A DNA stretch of 64,000 nt, taken from positions 1,612,001 through 1,676,000 of the forward strand of contig NZ_CP012676.1 in the NCBI RefSeq assembly GCF_001294575.1. The letters are read 5' to 3'. Positions 8,386-16,506 of this stretch are shown one piece after another. Numbering within the stretch: position 1 is the first letter of the stretch; the number at the start of each line of letters is the position of its first letter. The notes under the pieces were generated by a model that was not told where the DNA came from, did not search any database, and saw only the letters and a program-made list of their open reading frames with translations. The position numbers were made by a program, and so were the translations under genes. This DNA is from Pseudomonas versuta (GTDB lineage Bacteria; Pseudomonadota; Gammaproteobacteria; Pseudomonadales; Pseudomonadaceae).

Positions 8386-8703
8386 GTTGGAGTTACTGAA
8401 CTCAAAGCGTTTCACCAGCTCAGCCAGAAGGCTCTGGAAATCCATCGGAAGTGGGATGAACTAGACGCCCATGCACTGCTTTCTCTCGCAATCTCATTAA
8501 AAGAAGCTGCTCAACCTCTCAGCACATTGGGTGGCAAGGATTGGCACCGCAAGAAGGATATGAGCCGGCATCTAGCATGCCTCGAGAGCTACCTTAGAGA
8601 TGACATCAAAGATAGGTGCTGGTCGGATATCAAAGATTTGATCTATGCAGACCTTCCTGCTCTAGGTTACCACCTGCTTACTTTGGCAGATGCACAGCGT
8701 TAA
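8383..8703 (+). CDS. Hypothetical protein
   Basis: This is a 106-residue, predicted all-helical soluble protein with no recognised motif. SD GGGAGAAG lies before the ATG. It overlaps the 3' end of the convergent ndpA-like gene by 4 nt. It may belong to the endonuclease cassette, but the preceding leader resembles that of the phage gene at 9821, so its origin is ambiguous. Confidence 0.55.
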   Translation: MVGVTELKAFHQLSQKALEIHRKWDELDAHALLSLAISLKEAAQPLSTLGGKDWHRKKDMSRHLACLESYLRDDIKDRCWSDIKDLIYADLPALGYHLLTLADAQR

Positions 8704-9704
8704 GAAGCCCGCTTTAGTTGATCAATGAGCTTTGTTGGCAGGCTACGTAAAATAAGTGTCCCTGCCTCCTTGTCGAACTTAATTTTGGAGCCGAGCAGGT
8801 GTGCCTCGAAGCTGATCGACAGCCCGTCAGTACGCCCGGTAAAGCGCCGGAACTGGTTCAGGGTACGCTTGTCGGCTGGAATCTCCGGGGGCAGGCCATA
8901 GTCGTTGTTGCGAATGAAGTCGTAGAAGGCTTCCGGGCGGTTTTCGTCGAGCAGCTCTGATAGCTCGTCGAGGGTGATCGGTTCTCCGATCTTGGCTTGG
9001 GCTAAGGAGTAATTGACCAGGTTGGTCGTTTTCTCGCGGGCTGACTCGTTGCCCAGATCCTCGCTTTCCACAAAGTCGCTGAATGCCTTCAGCAGGGTGC
9101 GAGTTTCACTAGGGCCGTCTATTCCTTCCTGGCAGCCGATGAAGTCGCGGAAGTAGTCGTTCAGGCGCCGGCCCTGCTTGCCTTTCAGGTACGAGATGTA
9201 CTGCTTCGACTGGCGGTTGTTCTGCCATTCGCTGATGTTGATGCGCGCGGCCAAGCGGATGTGATCCAGGTCCAGGCGATTCACCGTCATCAGGACCAGT
9301 TCTTCGGTCATGGCCACCGCCTCGGTTTCCTGCACCAGGGCGATGACCAGGTAATCGCTCATTCCTTGCTGGTAGTGGCAGAAGAGGGCGTGCCCACCGG
9401 TGGTGAGGTTCGACTCTTCCATCAGCTTGTTCAGGTGTTCGACGGCCGTGATGCTGAACGACAGGAAGTCGGTAGCACCGGCCAGGTACTTGCCGAGCCA
9501 GCCGCTGAAGGGGTAAGCGCCGGACTCCTGGTGAAAGAAGCCCCAGCCCTTGCCGGTGGTGGTGTTGTAGCTTTCGTTGAGTTGGCCTATCAGGTCGTCG
9601 CGGGCGCCGCTTCCTTCCTGTTCATCGCTGGCCAGGTACAGAGCGGCGGGGGTACCGTCGGACTTCTTGTCTATCTTGTGAATGACGCTATGGCGTACAG
9701 GCAT
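8700..9704 (-). CDS. Nucleoid-associated protein NdpA (YejK family)
   Basis: This 334-residue protein is a 37-kDa nucleoid-associated (NdpA/YejK) family member, recognised from the N-terminal [11 protein letters not shown], the middle [19 protein letters not shown] and the [16 protein letters not shown] region. Chromosomal members bind DNA and associate with the nucleoid. Phage copies may help the phage manage host or incoming DNA. I chose the ATG at 9704 because GAGGT is 7 nt upstream. It is the last visible leftward gene before the endonuclease cassette. Confidence 0.85.
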   Translation of the reverse strand: MPVRHSVIHKIDKKSDGTPAALYLASDEQEGSGARDDLIGQLNESYNTTTGKGWGFFHQESGAYPFSGWLGKYLAGATDFLSFSITAVEHLNKLMEESNLTTGGHALFCHYQQGMSDYLVIALVQETEAVAMTEELVLMTVNRLDLDHIRLAARINISEWQNNRQSKQYISYLKGKQGRRLNDYFRDFIGCQEGIDGPSETRTLLKAFSDFVESEDLGNESAREKTTNLVNYSLAQAKIGEPITLDELSELLDENRPEAFYDFIRNNDYGLPPEIPADKRTLNQFRRFTGRTDGLSISFEAHLLGSKIKFDKEAGTLILRSLPTKLIDQLKRAS

Positions 9705-9772
9705 GTTTTTTACCTCAGTCAGGCGCCGCACTCCGTGACCGAATGCAGCGTAGTGGCTATTTGGTTTCGGTT

Positions 9773-9823
9773 GGGGTATTACGGGTGGCCGGCATGGAGC
9801 CGGACCAAGGAGATTTAAAAATG
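9773..9823 (+). repeat. Leader repeat, copy 2
   Basis: This repeats the leader at 8338: GGGGTATTACGGGT, then a small hairpin CCGGC-atgga-GCCGG, then an AAGGAGA ribosome binding site before an ATG. The hairpin is intact here but altered in copy 1. Confidence 0.55.
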
Positions 9824-10111
9824 ACAGAAGTTAAATTGGCCGAAGACCGCCCAAGGGATATCCATTACAAGTCAGGCGACTTCGATGTTTCGTTGATATT
9901 CGGCTGGCTTGATGCGGGTAAAACTCCATCTGGGCTGCGTGTTCACGTTGCAGAGACTGGCCAGCCAAACAACTTCGCGCAGTCAACAGGCTCAATCGAA
10001 AAGGATTGGTCCACGTTTGAAGAGGCTGTAAATCAGGGTGAGAAATTCGCATCCGGGCTCATCAATACCTGGCCTAATCGGAAAGAAAAAGCGGGCGTTG
10101 AGGCCGGCTAA
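9821..10111 (+). CDS. Hypothetical phage protein
   Basis: This 96-residue protein ([22 protein letters not shown]...) has no recognised domain. The start is set by AAGGAGA 9 nt upstream. It runs rightward between two leftward early genes, diverging from ndpA and overlapping the stop of the next leftward gene by 4 nt. It is therefore probably transcribed from its own promoter, within or before the leader repeat. Confidence 0.55.
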   Translation: MTEVKLAEDRPRDIHYKSGDFDVSLIFGWLDAGKTPSGLRVHVAETGQPNNFAQSTGSIEKDWSTFEEAVNQGEKFASGLINTWPNRKEKAGVEAG

Positions 10112-10434
10112 TTTGGTTCGATAATCTCGTCCCCCGGGTCTTTCTGGATTGCGAGCAGGCTTTTGATGCGAAATTCCCGCGCCACAATTTCCGTAGGTTC
10201 GAAAACGTGGCGCGGAGGATTCAGCAGTAGCTGGCACTTCGCTGAACCCATTGTATGCAGGTGCTGAATCATCAGCGTCATTGCCTCGCCCTGCTCAGTA
10301 ATGCCTGCCCATTCCATCAGGTCGGCCAAGGCCTGGCGGGTGCCGGGGCGAACCCTGAGCCTCAACTCTTCCTCGGCGACTGCCACTCGTTTCCTGGCAG
10401 TTTTGGCTGAGCGATCTTTCTGTGACACTGCCAT
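10108..10434 (-). CDS. Ribbon-helix-helix-like small regulator
   Basis: This 108-residue protein has a basic N-terminus (KDRSAKTARKRVAVAEEELRLRVRPGTRQALADLMEWAG) with the strand-helix-helix pattern of Arc/MetJ-type DNA-binding proteins, followed by a C-terminal extension. It probably regulates transcription of phage genes. It is part of the leftward early operon. Confidence 0.5.
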   Translation of the reverse strand: MAVSQKDRSAKTARKRVAVAEEELRLRVRPGTRQALADLMEWAGITEQGEAMTLMIQHLHTMGSAKCQLLLNPPRHVFEPTEIVAREFRIKSLLAIQKDPGDEIIEPN

Positions 10435-10512
10435 GGCCTACCTCTTCAATTCCGCTGGCCGGCAACTCCAGCCATGTTTGATGTTTACGTTGCTGGATGC
10501 GGGTTATGCGTT

Positions 10513-10974
10513 TCATGCCGCGACCTTTTGCTGACTCCAAGCGCCGACTGCTTCAAAGATCTGCGCTGCATGATCTTCTTCGAGCGATATCGTCTCTGGA
10601 ATGGCAATCCAGCCAGAAGCAACCATCTGGCTTTGGTTGGCCGAGTCGCGCAACTGCTTGTAGCAATGCTCGATCACGTCTTCCAGGTGGTCAGAGAGGT
10701 AGACGCCATTGGGCGCAATCTCCACTGACTTGTTGTAGCGGTCGCCGCGGGCATCAATACAGAGAACGCTTAGGTAGATCGTCCAGCGGTGGGCAATGCC
10801 GCACACGGCCTGCCCAATCTTCCCGGGTGCGATGTTCTTCAGCGACTTGTAATTGATCATGCCCTGGTAACCACTAGGGTCGATGTTAACCACGGCGGCG
10901 TGGTTTATGGCCAGCAGCGAACGACACGATCGGTCGATCCGGGCCTTGAGGTTATGCGGTTTACGTTTACTCAT
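10513..10974 (-). CDS. Hypothetical early-operon protein
   Basis: This is a 153-residue protein of unknown function with a basic N-terminus (MSKRKPHNLKARIDRSCRSLL). Its ATG overlaps the stop of the YqaJ-type exonuclease gene (TAATG), so translation is coupled and a link to recombination is plausible but unproven. Confidence 0.6.
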   Translation of the reverse strand: MSKRKPHNLKARIDRSCRSLLAINHAAVVNIDPSGYQGMINYKSLKNIAPGKIGQAVCGIAHRWTIYLSVLCIDARGDRYNKSVEIAPNGVYLSDHLEDVIEHCYKQLRDSANQSQMVASGWIAIPETISLEEDHAAQIFEAVGAWSQQKVAA

Positions 10975-12617
10975 TATGCGGCCACCTTCACCAGCCTCAC
11001 GCCGGCCATGCTGAACCAGGCGCCCTGGTCCGCGACAAGCGCGTCGAGATTTTCCCAATCCACTTTCAGCATCGAGATTGGGGCTTGGCCGTAGGCGACA
11101 GCCTTGATCAAAGCTTCTAAGTCGTAGACGTCAGCCTGCATCGCTACCGTTTGAGTGGTTTGCGTTGCGGTAGGCTTCTGGGCTGCCTGTGATACCGGCG
11201 CGGCTCTGGTCGGGGCCGACGTCGCGACAGGTGCAGACTGAACTACAGGTTCGACGACAGCCTTGGCTTTCGCTTCATCTTCGATCCGCTGCAGCTCTTC
11301 GTTTCTAATCCTCGTCCGGGTGGCTTCTGCTGTCACTTCTTCGGCTTTCTGATGGTCAGAGATTCGCACCTTGATCAGCGCCACCAGGTCCTCGTTGGCC
11401 TTCAGAACAAGCTGCTGGAGGTCATTGAACAAAAACGTGTGGTCTACGGCGAGCTCTCCATAGCTCGCCAGGTTGGCGCGAATGCTGTCACCGATCTGAC
11501 TGGCGGCAATTTTGGCCCGTGCCAACTCCGAGTCGGCGGCGTCGCGCAGGCTGCTGATCGATTTCTTACCCTTGATGGCCCCGGCGAAGTCGGCAGGAAC
11601 GGCCGGGATGCGGGCCTTACCGTCCAGCGAGGTGTTGATTTGGTCTATGTGCGCCTGCAACGCTTTCGCGGCATCCATGACGATATCTTCGCGGATGCTC
11701 ACCTTGCGGGCCTTCACCAGCTTGTCGAGCATAAGGCGCTTTGCGCGCGCCTCGGCGCTGATCTCGTCGATGGTTCGGAAAAGGGCGTCGATACTTTCGG
11801 TCTGGCTCAGCGCATGTTGTTTGGCCGCGGCTAATCGCTCTTCGACGTCACCGCACCATTTGACGGTCTTCTCGGCGTCGGCGAAGTGCTGGTCCGTTTC
11901 CAGCTCGGTGTTGATCGATGCGAAGACAGCCAGCGAGTGCACCTTGAACTGCTCCAGGTTACTGGAGGTCACCATGCCGGTGACTTCGATGCGTAGCGCT
12001 GGAAGGCTATCCGGCGTCTTGCCGATCGCTTCGGGCGCGACCTCGGCCGGAGTGAAGTCGAGCAAATCGGCTTGGAACTGTTTCCAGCCGGCAACGAGTG
12101 TCGTGGCGCGGCCGGGAATTGGCGTGTATTCCATCGACACGAAGTTGTCTTCTGTGCCGTCGGAGCAAACGAAGATCACTTTCTCGGCGCCGCTCACCAA
12201 CAGCTGCTGCTCGAGCTGCCAGTAATAGTGCGGGTCAAGGTTCTCGGCCAGCACATCGGCGGCGAGCTGCTCGTTCCACATTTTGTGCTCGAACAGCGTT
12301 TCGCCGAGCATGGTGCAGCCGTCGAGCGAGGCGAGCAGGTCGCCGTGGGTCCCGACGATGGGGAACAGGTCTTCGCCGATCCGACCTTCCAGAATTGGGC
12401 GAGCCATCGCTTCAGCTTCGTGGCCTTTGTCGAACAGGTATTTCTGCACCCACCACGACACATCGCGGTCGAGGCCGGTCTTTTTGGCGCTGAGTAGTTC
12501 GGTGCGCTTCATCTGCTTCGATGCACCCATCATGGCCGGCGCCTCGGAGGCGGTGAAGTAGTTGGCGCGGAGCGCATGCCAGGCTTCGGAGCCCTGAGCG
12601 ACGTTATGGATTTTCAT
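10974..12617 (-). CDS. YqaJ/lambda-Exo-type recombination exonuclease
   Basis: This 547-residue protein has an N-terminal PD-(D/E)XK exonuclease of the YqaJ/lambda Exo type (about residues 5-200): GSEAWHALRANYFTASEAPAMMG, DKGHEAEAMARPILE, LASLDG (metal Asp) and the FEHKMW E-x-K motif. A long C-terminal half is rich in Ala and charged residues and includes coiled coil (about 230-460). It would resect double-strand ends for the RecT partner encoded just upstream, with which it overlaps by 4 nt. The long C-terminal extension is unusual compared with the roughly 220-residue core. Confidence 0.85.
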   Translation of the reverse strand: MKIHNVAQGSEAWHALRANYFTASEAPAMMGASKQMKRTELLSAKKTGLDRDVSWWVQKYLFDKGHEAEAMARPILEGRIGEDLFPIVGTHGDLLASLDGCTMLGETLFEHKMWNEQLAADVLAENLDPHYYWQLEQQLLVSGAEKVIFVCSDGTEDNFVSMEYTPIPGRATTLVAGWKQFQADLLDFTPAEVAPEAIGKTPDSLPALRIEVTGMVTSSNLEQFKVHSLAVFASINTELETDQHFADAEKTVKWCGDVEERLAAAKQHALSQTESIDALFRTIDEISAEARAKRLMLDKLVKARKVSIREDIVMDAAKALQAHIDQINTSLDGKARIPAVPADFAGAIKGKKSISSLRDAADSELARAKIAASQIGDSIRANLASYGELAVDHTFLFNDLQQLVLKANEDLVALIKVRISDHQKAEEVTAEATRTRIRNEELQRIEDEAKAKAVVEPVVQSAPVATSAPTRAAPVSQAAQKPTATQTTQTVAMQADVYDLEALIKAVAYGQAPISMLKVDWENLDALVADQGAWFSMAGVRLVKVAA

Positions 12618-13504
12618 TCTTGCTCTCCTTCAATGGGGGCGAGCGCTTTGATCTTTACGATCTGCTCTTCGCTCAGGGTGAATTTGCTGCTGACGGTTGC
12701 AATCAGGTGGTCAGGTGCTGACCTTCCGGAGTCGACCGCTACGCGCCACTTGGGCAGGTTCTCGGCAAACTTGTCGTCGGGGTAGGGTGTAAGCTCTGCG
12801 GTGGCCCGGCCCTTAGGCGGCGAGACATCGCGGATAACCGGGGCGGCTTCTTCGAGCTCGTCCGGGCTGTACACGCCGAGAATCACATCAGGGCAATACA
12901 GGCGCGACCAGCGTTTGGTGGCGAGGTAGGCCAACTGCTGGCGAGGATCATCAGCCCACAGCGTGCTGTTGCGGGTGCGGGCCTGGGCCAGCAGTAACTC
13001 AAGAACGCGGGGCTCATCTTCGCCGCGGAAGGTGGCCCAGACTTTGACACCCAGGCCTTCCTCATCTTCGAGTTTCCAGCCTGGCTGACGGTATTGTTTG
13101 CCTTCGCTATTGGTCTTGATGTCGAACTTGCCGATCACCTTTTCCCAAGCGCCGTACCACTCGTAGTGCAGGCGATCCAGAACCGGTGCGCAGGTGGTGA
13201 TGACTGCATTCACAAGCTGGGCTTCGTAGCCGAGCACGCCATTCACCAGGTGCGTTTTCTGCGCAACCGCGAAGGGGTTCATTTTCCACTGCATTGATTG
13301 CATGACGACCGCCAGGCAATCCGCCGAGTTACCGTTGAAATGCTTCGGCACCGTGGCGCGGCCGGCGGCCATGACGTCGGCAAGGCGCATCATCTTGTCC
13401 AGGCTGTCGCCATCGAGCACCAGTGCGCTGGTACTGGTCGCAGCATGAGGGAGGATGTGCAGGGTTTGTTCGTGCGCCACCGGCGCCATGCTTTGTGCGG
13501 ACAT
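12614..13504 (-). CDS. RecT-family single-strand annealing protein
   Basis: This 296-residue protein matches RecT-type recombinases: LADVMAAGRATVPKHFNGNSADCLAVVMQSMQW, the GVLGYEAQLVNAVI segment and DDPRQQLAYLATKRWSRLYCPDVILGVY. It anneals complementary single strands made by the exonuclease encoded next to it. The stop overlaps the exonuclease start (ATGA). It belongs to the leftward early operon. Confidence 0.9.
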   Translation of the reverse strand: MSAQSMAPVAHEQTLHILPHAATSTSALVLDGDSLDKMMRLADVMAAGRATVPKHFNGNSADCLAVVMQSMQWKMNPFAVAQKTHLVNGVLGYEAQLVNAVITTCAPVLDRLHYEWYGAWEKVIGKFDIKTNSEGKQYRQPGWKLEDEEGLGVKVWATFRGEDEPRVLELLLAQARTRNSTLWADDPRQQLAYLATKRWSRLYCPDVILGVYSPDELEEAAPVIRDVSPPKGRATAELTPYPDDKFAENLPKWRVAVDSGRSAPDHLIATVSSKFTLSEEQIVKIKALAPIEGEQE

Positions 13505-13549
13505 GACAGTTCCTTGCCGCGCACTAGCGCAGCTTTCGAAAGATGTGTG

Positions 13550-13666
13550 CTATTGAGGGACTGGCGCTGAGAGGGCGCCGAACAACATGAGTGCGGTGCA
13601 GGTGCCGTGCGCGAAGAACGAGCTGCGCCAGAATACGAAGCGTCTGACGCGTTGTTGGACTGTCAT
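13550..13666 (-). CDS. 38-residue coupled small protein
   Basis: This very short gene encodes MTVQQRVRRFVFWRSSFFAH plus a hydrophobic tail (38 residues), which could be a small membrane peptide. Its ATG overlaps the stop of the upstream gene (ATGA), the same coupling used across this operon, and that is the main evidence that it is real. The recT start follows after 45 nt. Confidence 0.5.
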   Translation of the reverse strand: MTVQQRVRRFVFWRSSFFAHGTCTALMLFGALSAPVPQ

Positions 13667-14112
13667 GCTGCATCTGCCTTGCGCTGTTCCGCCAGATCCG
13701 CTGCTCGATCTACCTCCAGTTCTTCGGCCCGGGCAAGGCCGTATTCGTTGGCGTGTGGCCGTATCAGAGCCTCGGCTACATCATGCAGCGCGGTGGGGTG
13801 ATGCTTGGCCTTGGGCTGGCCCAGAGCCTTGCAAGCCAGGTCGTAGGCGTTGCCGTGTATGCGGCGCCCGTCGGCAACTATCTCGCAAAGCAGTTGTTCT
13901 ATCGGATATTCACGGTTGTCAGTCAGCAGCGGAGCGATGTGCTCCTGTGCGCCAAGGTGTTCGGCCAGCGCTTCCCACAACAACTGCGGAGTGACCAGGG
14001 CAATCGATTTGCCGTGTGCTCTAGGCGCCGTGACATTGTCGCCGCAGATCAGCGAGTTGATTGCATCGTGGAGCCAATCTGGCCCTTCTGGCGTATCGAG
14101 AAAATCAGTCAT
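13663..14112 (-). CDS. Hypothetical early-operon protein
   Basis: This 149-residue, mostly helical acidic protein (MTDFLDTPEGPDWLHDAINSLI...) has no recognised motif. It is coupled by ATGA overlaps both to the gene before it and to the small gene after it. Function is unknown; it travels with the recombination genes. Confidence 0.6.
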   Translation of the reverse strand: MTDFLDTPEGPDWLHDAINSLICGDNVTAPRAHGKSIALVTPQLLWEALAEHLGAQEHIAPLLTDNREYPIEQLLCEIVADGRRIHGNAYDLACKALGQPKAKHHPTALHDVAEALIRPHANEYGLARAEELEVDRAADLAEQRKADAA

Positions 14113-14360
14113 GATTGGCTTCCTTCCAGGCGCCGAGCAAGTACGCAGGCTTCGTTGTGGTCGCGGCGAAAACCCATGACCTTACCGGTACGGTTGTCCA
14201 CCACATGGAAGAAGTCGCGTCCCGCCGGCTTCACTATCATCCGGTAGGTGACCACCGGTGCCGGCCGACCAATCAACCTGTAGAAATCTGCAGTGGCGAT
14301 ACGGGAGCGCTGATGCAAGCCGTCGACGATGTCGCGGCGCGATTGAATGCTGTGATGCAT
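14109..14360 (-). CDS. Hypothetical early-operon protein
   Basis: This is an 83-residue basic protein (MHHSIQSRRDIVDGLHQRSRIA...). The start at 14360 is fixed by a strong SD (GGAGG) 5 nt before the ATG; a longer reading has no SD. A DNA- or RNA-binding role would fit the charge, but no motif is recognised. Confidence 0.55.
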   Translation of the reverse strand: MHHSIQSRRDIVDGLHQRSRIATADFYRLIGRPAPVVTYRMIVKPAGRDFFHVVDNRTGKVMGFRRDHNEACVLARRLEGSQS

Positions 14361-14568
14361 GGTCGCCTCCAGAGTGGCGGGTATGGGTTCAACAAAATTC
14401 GGTTGCACTCTTCTGTTCCGCTGGTTGCCGTTAGGCGCGGAGGGGAGTGCATGCGAGTAAATTGCAGGACGAGAGAGCCCGTGATCAGGCTTTAAACGTA
14501 GTGTTGGCCAATGAATCATTAAGGCGTTCTGTAGTCATATCCATGACCTTAATTTTCAGGACGCTCAA

Positions 14569-14802
14569 ATGAAGCGCACAGCCATAATGATCTTGGCCAT
14601 ATCAGGCTCTCTCTTGCTGGGTGGCTGCGTGCCTATCTGGGATGACGGAGGGAGACATGGTCATGACCGTGATCGAGGCTACGACAATGGCCGTGGGTAC
14701 GATCGAGGGCATGATGATCGGGGTTATGACCGCGGGTATGATCGTGGTGACAATGATCGACGGTATGACCGCAATCGTGATCGTGACGATAGGGACGACT
14801 GA
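14569..14802 (+). CDS. Repetitive RGYD-rich lipoprotein
   Basis: This 77-residue protein has a lipoprotein signal peptide with lipobox LLGGC (C20), so it should be anchored in a membrane. After a short WDDGG linker it consists almost only of repeated RGYD / RDRD units. It lies against the leftward early operon, has its own upstream region, and looks like a lysogenic-conversion gene affecting the cell envelope. The mature part is low-complexity and strongly charged. The role is unknown. Confidence 0.7.
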   Translation: MKRTAIMILAISGSLLLGGCVPIWDDGGRHGHDRDRGYDNGRGYDRGHDDRGYDRGYDRGDNDRRYDRNRDRDDRDD

Positions 14803-14821
14803 TCCTTTCAGGCTTTATCTC

Positions 14822-14881
14822 TGAGCACGTTTAACACGTGCTCTTTGCCGCTTTATACTGCTGCCACTAGTAAGTGGCAGA
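14822..14881. terminator. Two hairpins between the lipoprotein gene and csrA
   Basis: GAGCACG-tttaaca-CGTGCTC (14822-14842) and CTGCCAC-tagtaa-GTGGCAG (about 14862-14881) lie between the converging lipoprotein and csrA genes. Each has only a weak T run. They may end or slow transcription from either side; early antitermination would be needed for csrA transcripts to continue leftward. Confidence 0.45.
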
Positions 14882-14896
14882 AGTGACACTTTCTAA

Positions 14897-15082
14897 TCAA
14901 GCCGCCTTTACTGACTCGCGCTCTGCTTGAATCCTCAGATATATCTCTTCCCGGTGAACCGCAACATCTGTCGGGGCGGTGATTCCTATCTTCACTTGCT
15001 GACCGCTAACGCCCAGCACCTGGATGCTGATGTCGTTGTTGATGCGGATTGTTTCGCCAACGCGGCGGGTGAGTATCAACAT
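14897..15082 (-). CDS. csrA: Phage-borne CsrA/RsmA translational regulator
   Basis: This 61-residue protein begins [15 protein letters not shown] and has all main CsrA features ([29 protein letters not shown]). CsrA/RsmA dimers bind GGA motifs in mRNA leaders and block or stabilise translation. The gene's own leader contains two GGA triplets around the SD (GGGAGAAGGACC-ATG), so self-control is plausible. It is the first clear gene of the leftward early operon, so it would be made early after induction. Confidence 0.92.
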   Translation of the reverse strand: MLILTRRVGETIRINNDISIQVLGVSGQQVKIGITAPTDVAVHREEIYLRIQAERESVKAA

Positions 15083-15185
15083 GGTCCTTCTCCCTGGTTG
15101 TTTTCCCAATGCACCCGGGTAACCAGGTGCATCAGTGAAAATTTCCATTTGCACTGGCCGACGTTCGCTTTCACGTCGATTCCCG

Positions 15186-15317
15186 TCAGGCCTTTGGCCG
15201 TCCAGTCATCACGCAGCCTTTCCAGCTACGCCCTCCGAATGAGGTCTCCTGTGCCCAGCGCCGACATGAGGTCGAATCGCTGCGTACCGTTGCGCGGTAC
15301 GTCCGCTGGCTATGCAT
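15186..15317 (-). CDS. Possible 43-residue Arg-rich leader ORF
   Basis: An ORF starting [17 protein letters not shown] contains eight Arg residues in 43 and lies between the boxA and csrA, where lambda encodes the antiterminator N. No SD is obvious, and the ORF overlaps the hairpin. It may equally be untranslated leader. No other gene is visible at 15083-15712. Confidence 0.25.
   Translation of the reverse strand: MHSQRTYRATVRSDSTSCRRWAQETSFGGRSWKGCVMTGRPKA
15284..15300 (-). promoter_or_regulatory. BoxB-like hairpin in the early leader
   Basis: GTACCG-CGCAA-CGGTAC is a 6-bp stem with a 5-nt loop on the leftward transcript, 40 nt after the boxA. Size and position match a nut-type boxB element. 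The loop is not the lambda sequence. Confidence 0.45.
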
Positions 15318-15340
15318 CGGCCAGCTCGGCGTTCATCTGG

Positions 15341-15353
15341 TTGTTAAAGAGCG
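15341..15353 (-). promoter_or_regulatory. BoxA antitermination element
   Basis: CGCTCTTTAACAA on the leftward transcript matches the boxA consensus of bacterial rrn leaders and lambda nut sites, the binding site of NusB/NusE. It stands about 40 nt after the predicted leftward promoter. Confidence 0.65.
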
Positions 15354-15395
15354 GTTGGCTTCGCTTCAGGGATAGTGATGCTTGGCTTGGGATCG

Positions 15396-15437
15396 AATAT
15401 GTACCATTGGTTCATATTAATCAAGAACCAAAAGTAC
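15396..15437 (-). promoter_or_regulatory. Leftward early promoter (pL) with two repressor operators
   Basis: TTGATT (15419-15424) and CATATT (15396-15401), spaced 17 nt, form a leftward sigma-70 promoter. It is flanked and overlapped by two GWAC-N5-GTWC sites at 15401-15413 (GTAC-CATTG-GTTC) and 15425-15437 (GAAC-CAAAA-GTAC), 24 bp apart and inverted. The same motif with the same 24-bp spacing occurs at the cro promoter, so the repressor encoded at 20994 should control both. Confidence 0.7.
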
Positions 15438-15456
15438 ATAATTTTCCCGTGGGTAC

Positions 15457-15476
15457 AAAAAAACCGCACAGGGCGG
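15457..15476 (-). terminator. Leftward terminator upstream of pL
   Basis: On the minus strand CCGC-cctgt-GCGG is followed by seven T residues. It would stop leftward transcription coming from the cargo region before it reaches the early promoter. Confidence 0.65.
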
Positions 15477-15712
15477 GCTTCTCAATTCGAAAGTTAATAG
15501 CTCAAGGCTAATGGATTTCCTCTATGTTGCCGAGGACGCCTTTTTCAGTGACTGGCATAAAATCACCTGCTTCCTGGTTTCTTGAAAGGTAACCGTCTGG
15601 CCAACACGTCTTCCTGCGGAAAAGTATATGTGCCATGCGCTTTACCCTAGGGAACGCGCTGTGGCGTGCGAATCGGGGCCACGTTAGGATTGTGCTCTTT
15701 TTGGAGACGCTC

Positions 15713-16474
15713 ATGTCAGCACCAGTTTTTGCAGCAGCCCAATGCGCCATTCGTGCTGGCGATATCAGTGCCAACCTGAAGCTGCACATGGATTTCATGC
15801 AGCACGCTCGTGAGCACGGGGTGGGGCTATTACTCTTTCCCGAGTTATCGCTCACAGGATATGAACCAACCTTGGCTAAAGCCCTGGCGCAGGATATAGA
15901 TAGCCCACTTCTCTCCCCCTTGCGACACCTTGCGCGGGAAGCCTCCATGACTACGGTAGTGGGTTTGCCGTTGCGCCTACCCAGTCATGACAAACCGCTA
16001 ATTGCAGCTTTCATACTCCACCAAGATGGCTCGATTGGTGTCTATACCAAGCAGCATTTACACCCTGGCGAAGAGCAATTCTTTAGTGCGGGTAATGGGG
16101 GCGATTTGATGCTTATCGCCGACTTACCCATAGCCCTATCGGTGTGTGCTGATTTCAGTCACCCGGAACATTCATCACACGCTGCAAAACAAGGCGCGCA
16201 GTTGTATGCCGCTAGTGTGCTCATCGGTGAAACCGGTTATTCACGCGATAGCTCGCTATTGCAGAACTGCTCAAAGCGTCAGGGAATGGCCGTGCTCATG
16301 GCGAATCATGGCGGCCCGACCGGTGGGTGGGCTGCTGCTGGGCAGAGCGCGTTTTGGAATGAGCAGGGTCAATGCGTTGCGTCCACGGACGGCGTGGGGA
16401 ACCGGTTGCTGATCGTCTCGAAACAGCTTCATGGGTGGCAAGGTTTCGAAACTCCAGTATCCGTTACTTCCTAA
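15713..16474 (+). CDS. Carbon-nitrogen hydrolase (nitrilase superfamily)
   Basis: This 253-residue protein contains the catalytic Glu-Lys-Cys triad of the superfamily: E in LLLFPELSLTGYEP, K in GVYTKQHLHPGEEQ and C in ALSVCADFSHPEH. Members hydrolyse amides or nitriles; the substrate is not predictable here. It is a cytoplasmic cargo gene in the prophage, with no clear partner and followed by IS66 debris. The ATG at 15713 has GGAGAC upstream. Confidence 0.8.
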   Translation: MSAPVFAAAQCAIRAGDISANLKLHMDFMQHAREHGVGLLLFPELSLTGYEPTLAKALAQDIDSPLLSPLRHLAREASMTTVVGLPLRLPSHDKPLIAAFILHQDGSIGVYTKQHLHPGEEQFFSAGNGGDLMLIADLPIALSVCADFSHPEHSSHAAKQGAQLYAASVLIGETGYSRDSSLLQNCSKRQGMAVLMANHGGPTGGWAAAGQSAFWNEQGQCVASTDGVGNRLLIVSKQLHGWQGFETPVSVTS

Positions 16475-16506
16475 ATTCGGTGATGCGTTTGAACGCACCT
16501 ACGCCG

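Noticed and set aside
14640..14800. Possible CRISPR-like array in the lipoprotein gene
   Set aside because: Repeats are short, degenerate and contiguous, without spacers; they encode RGYD units.
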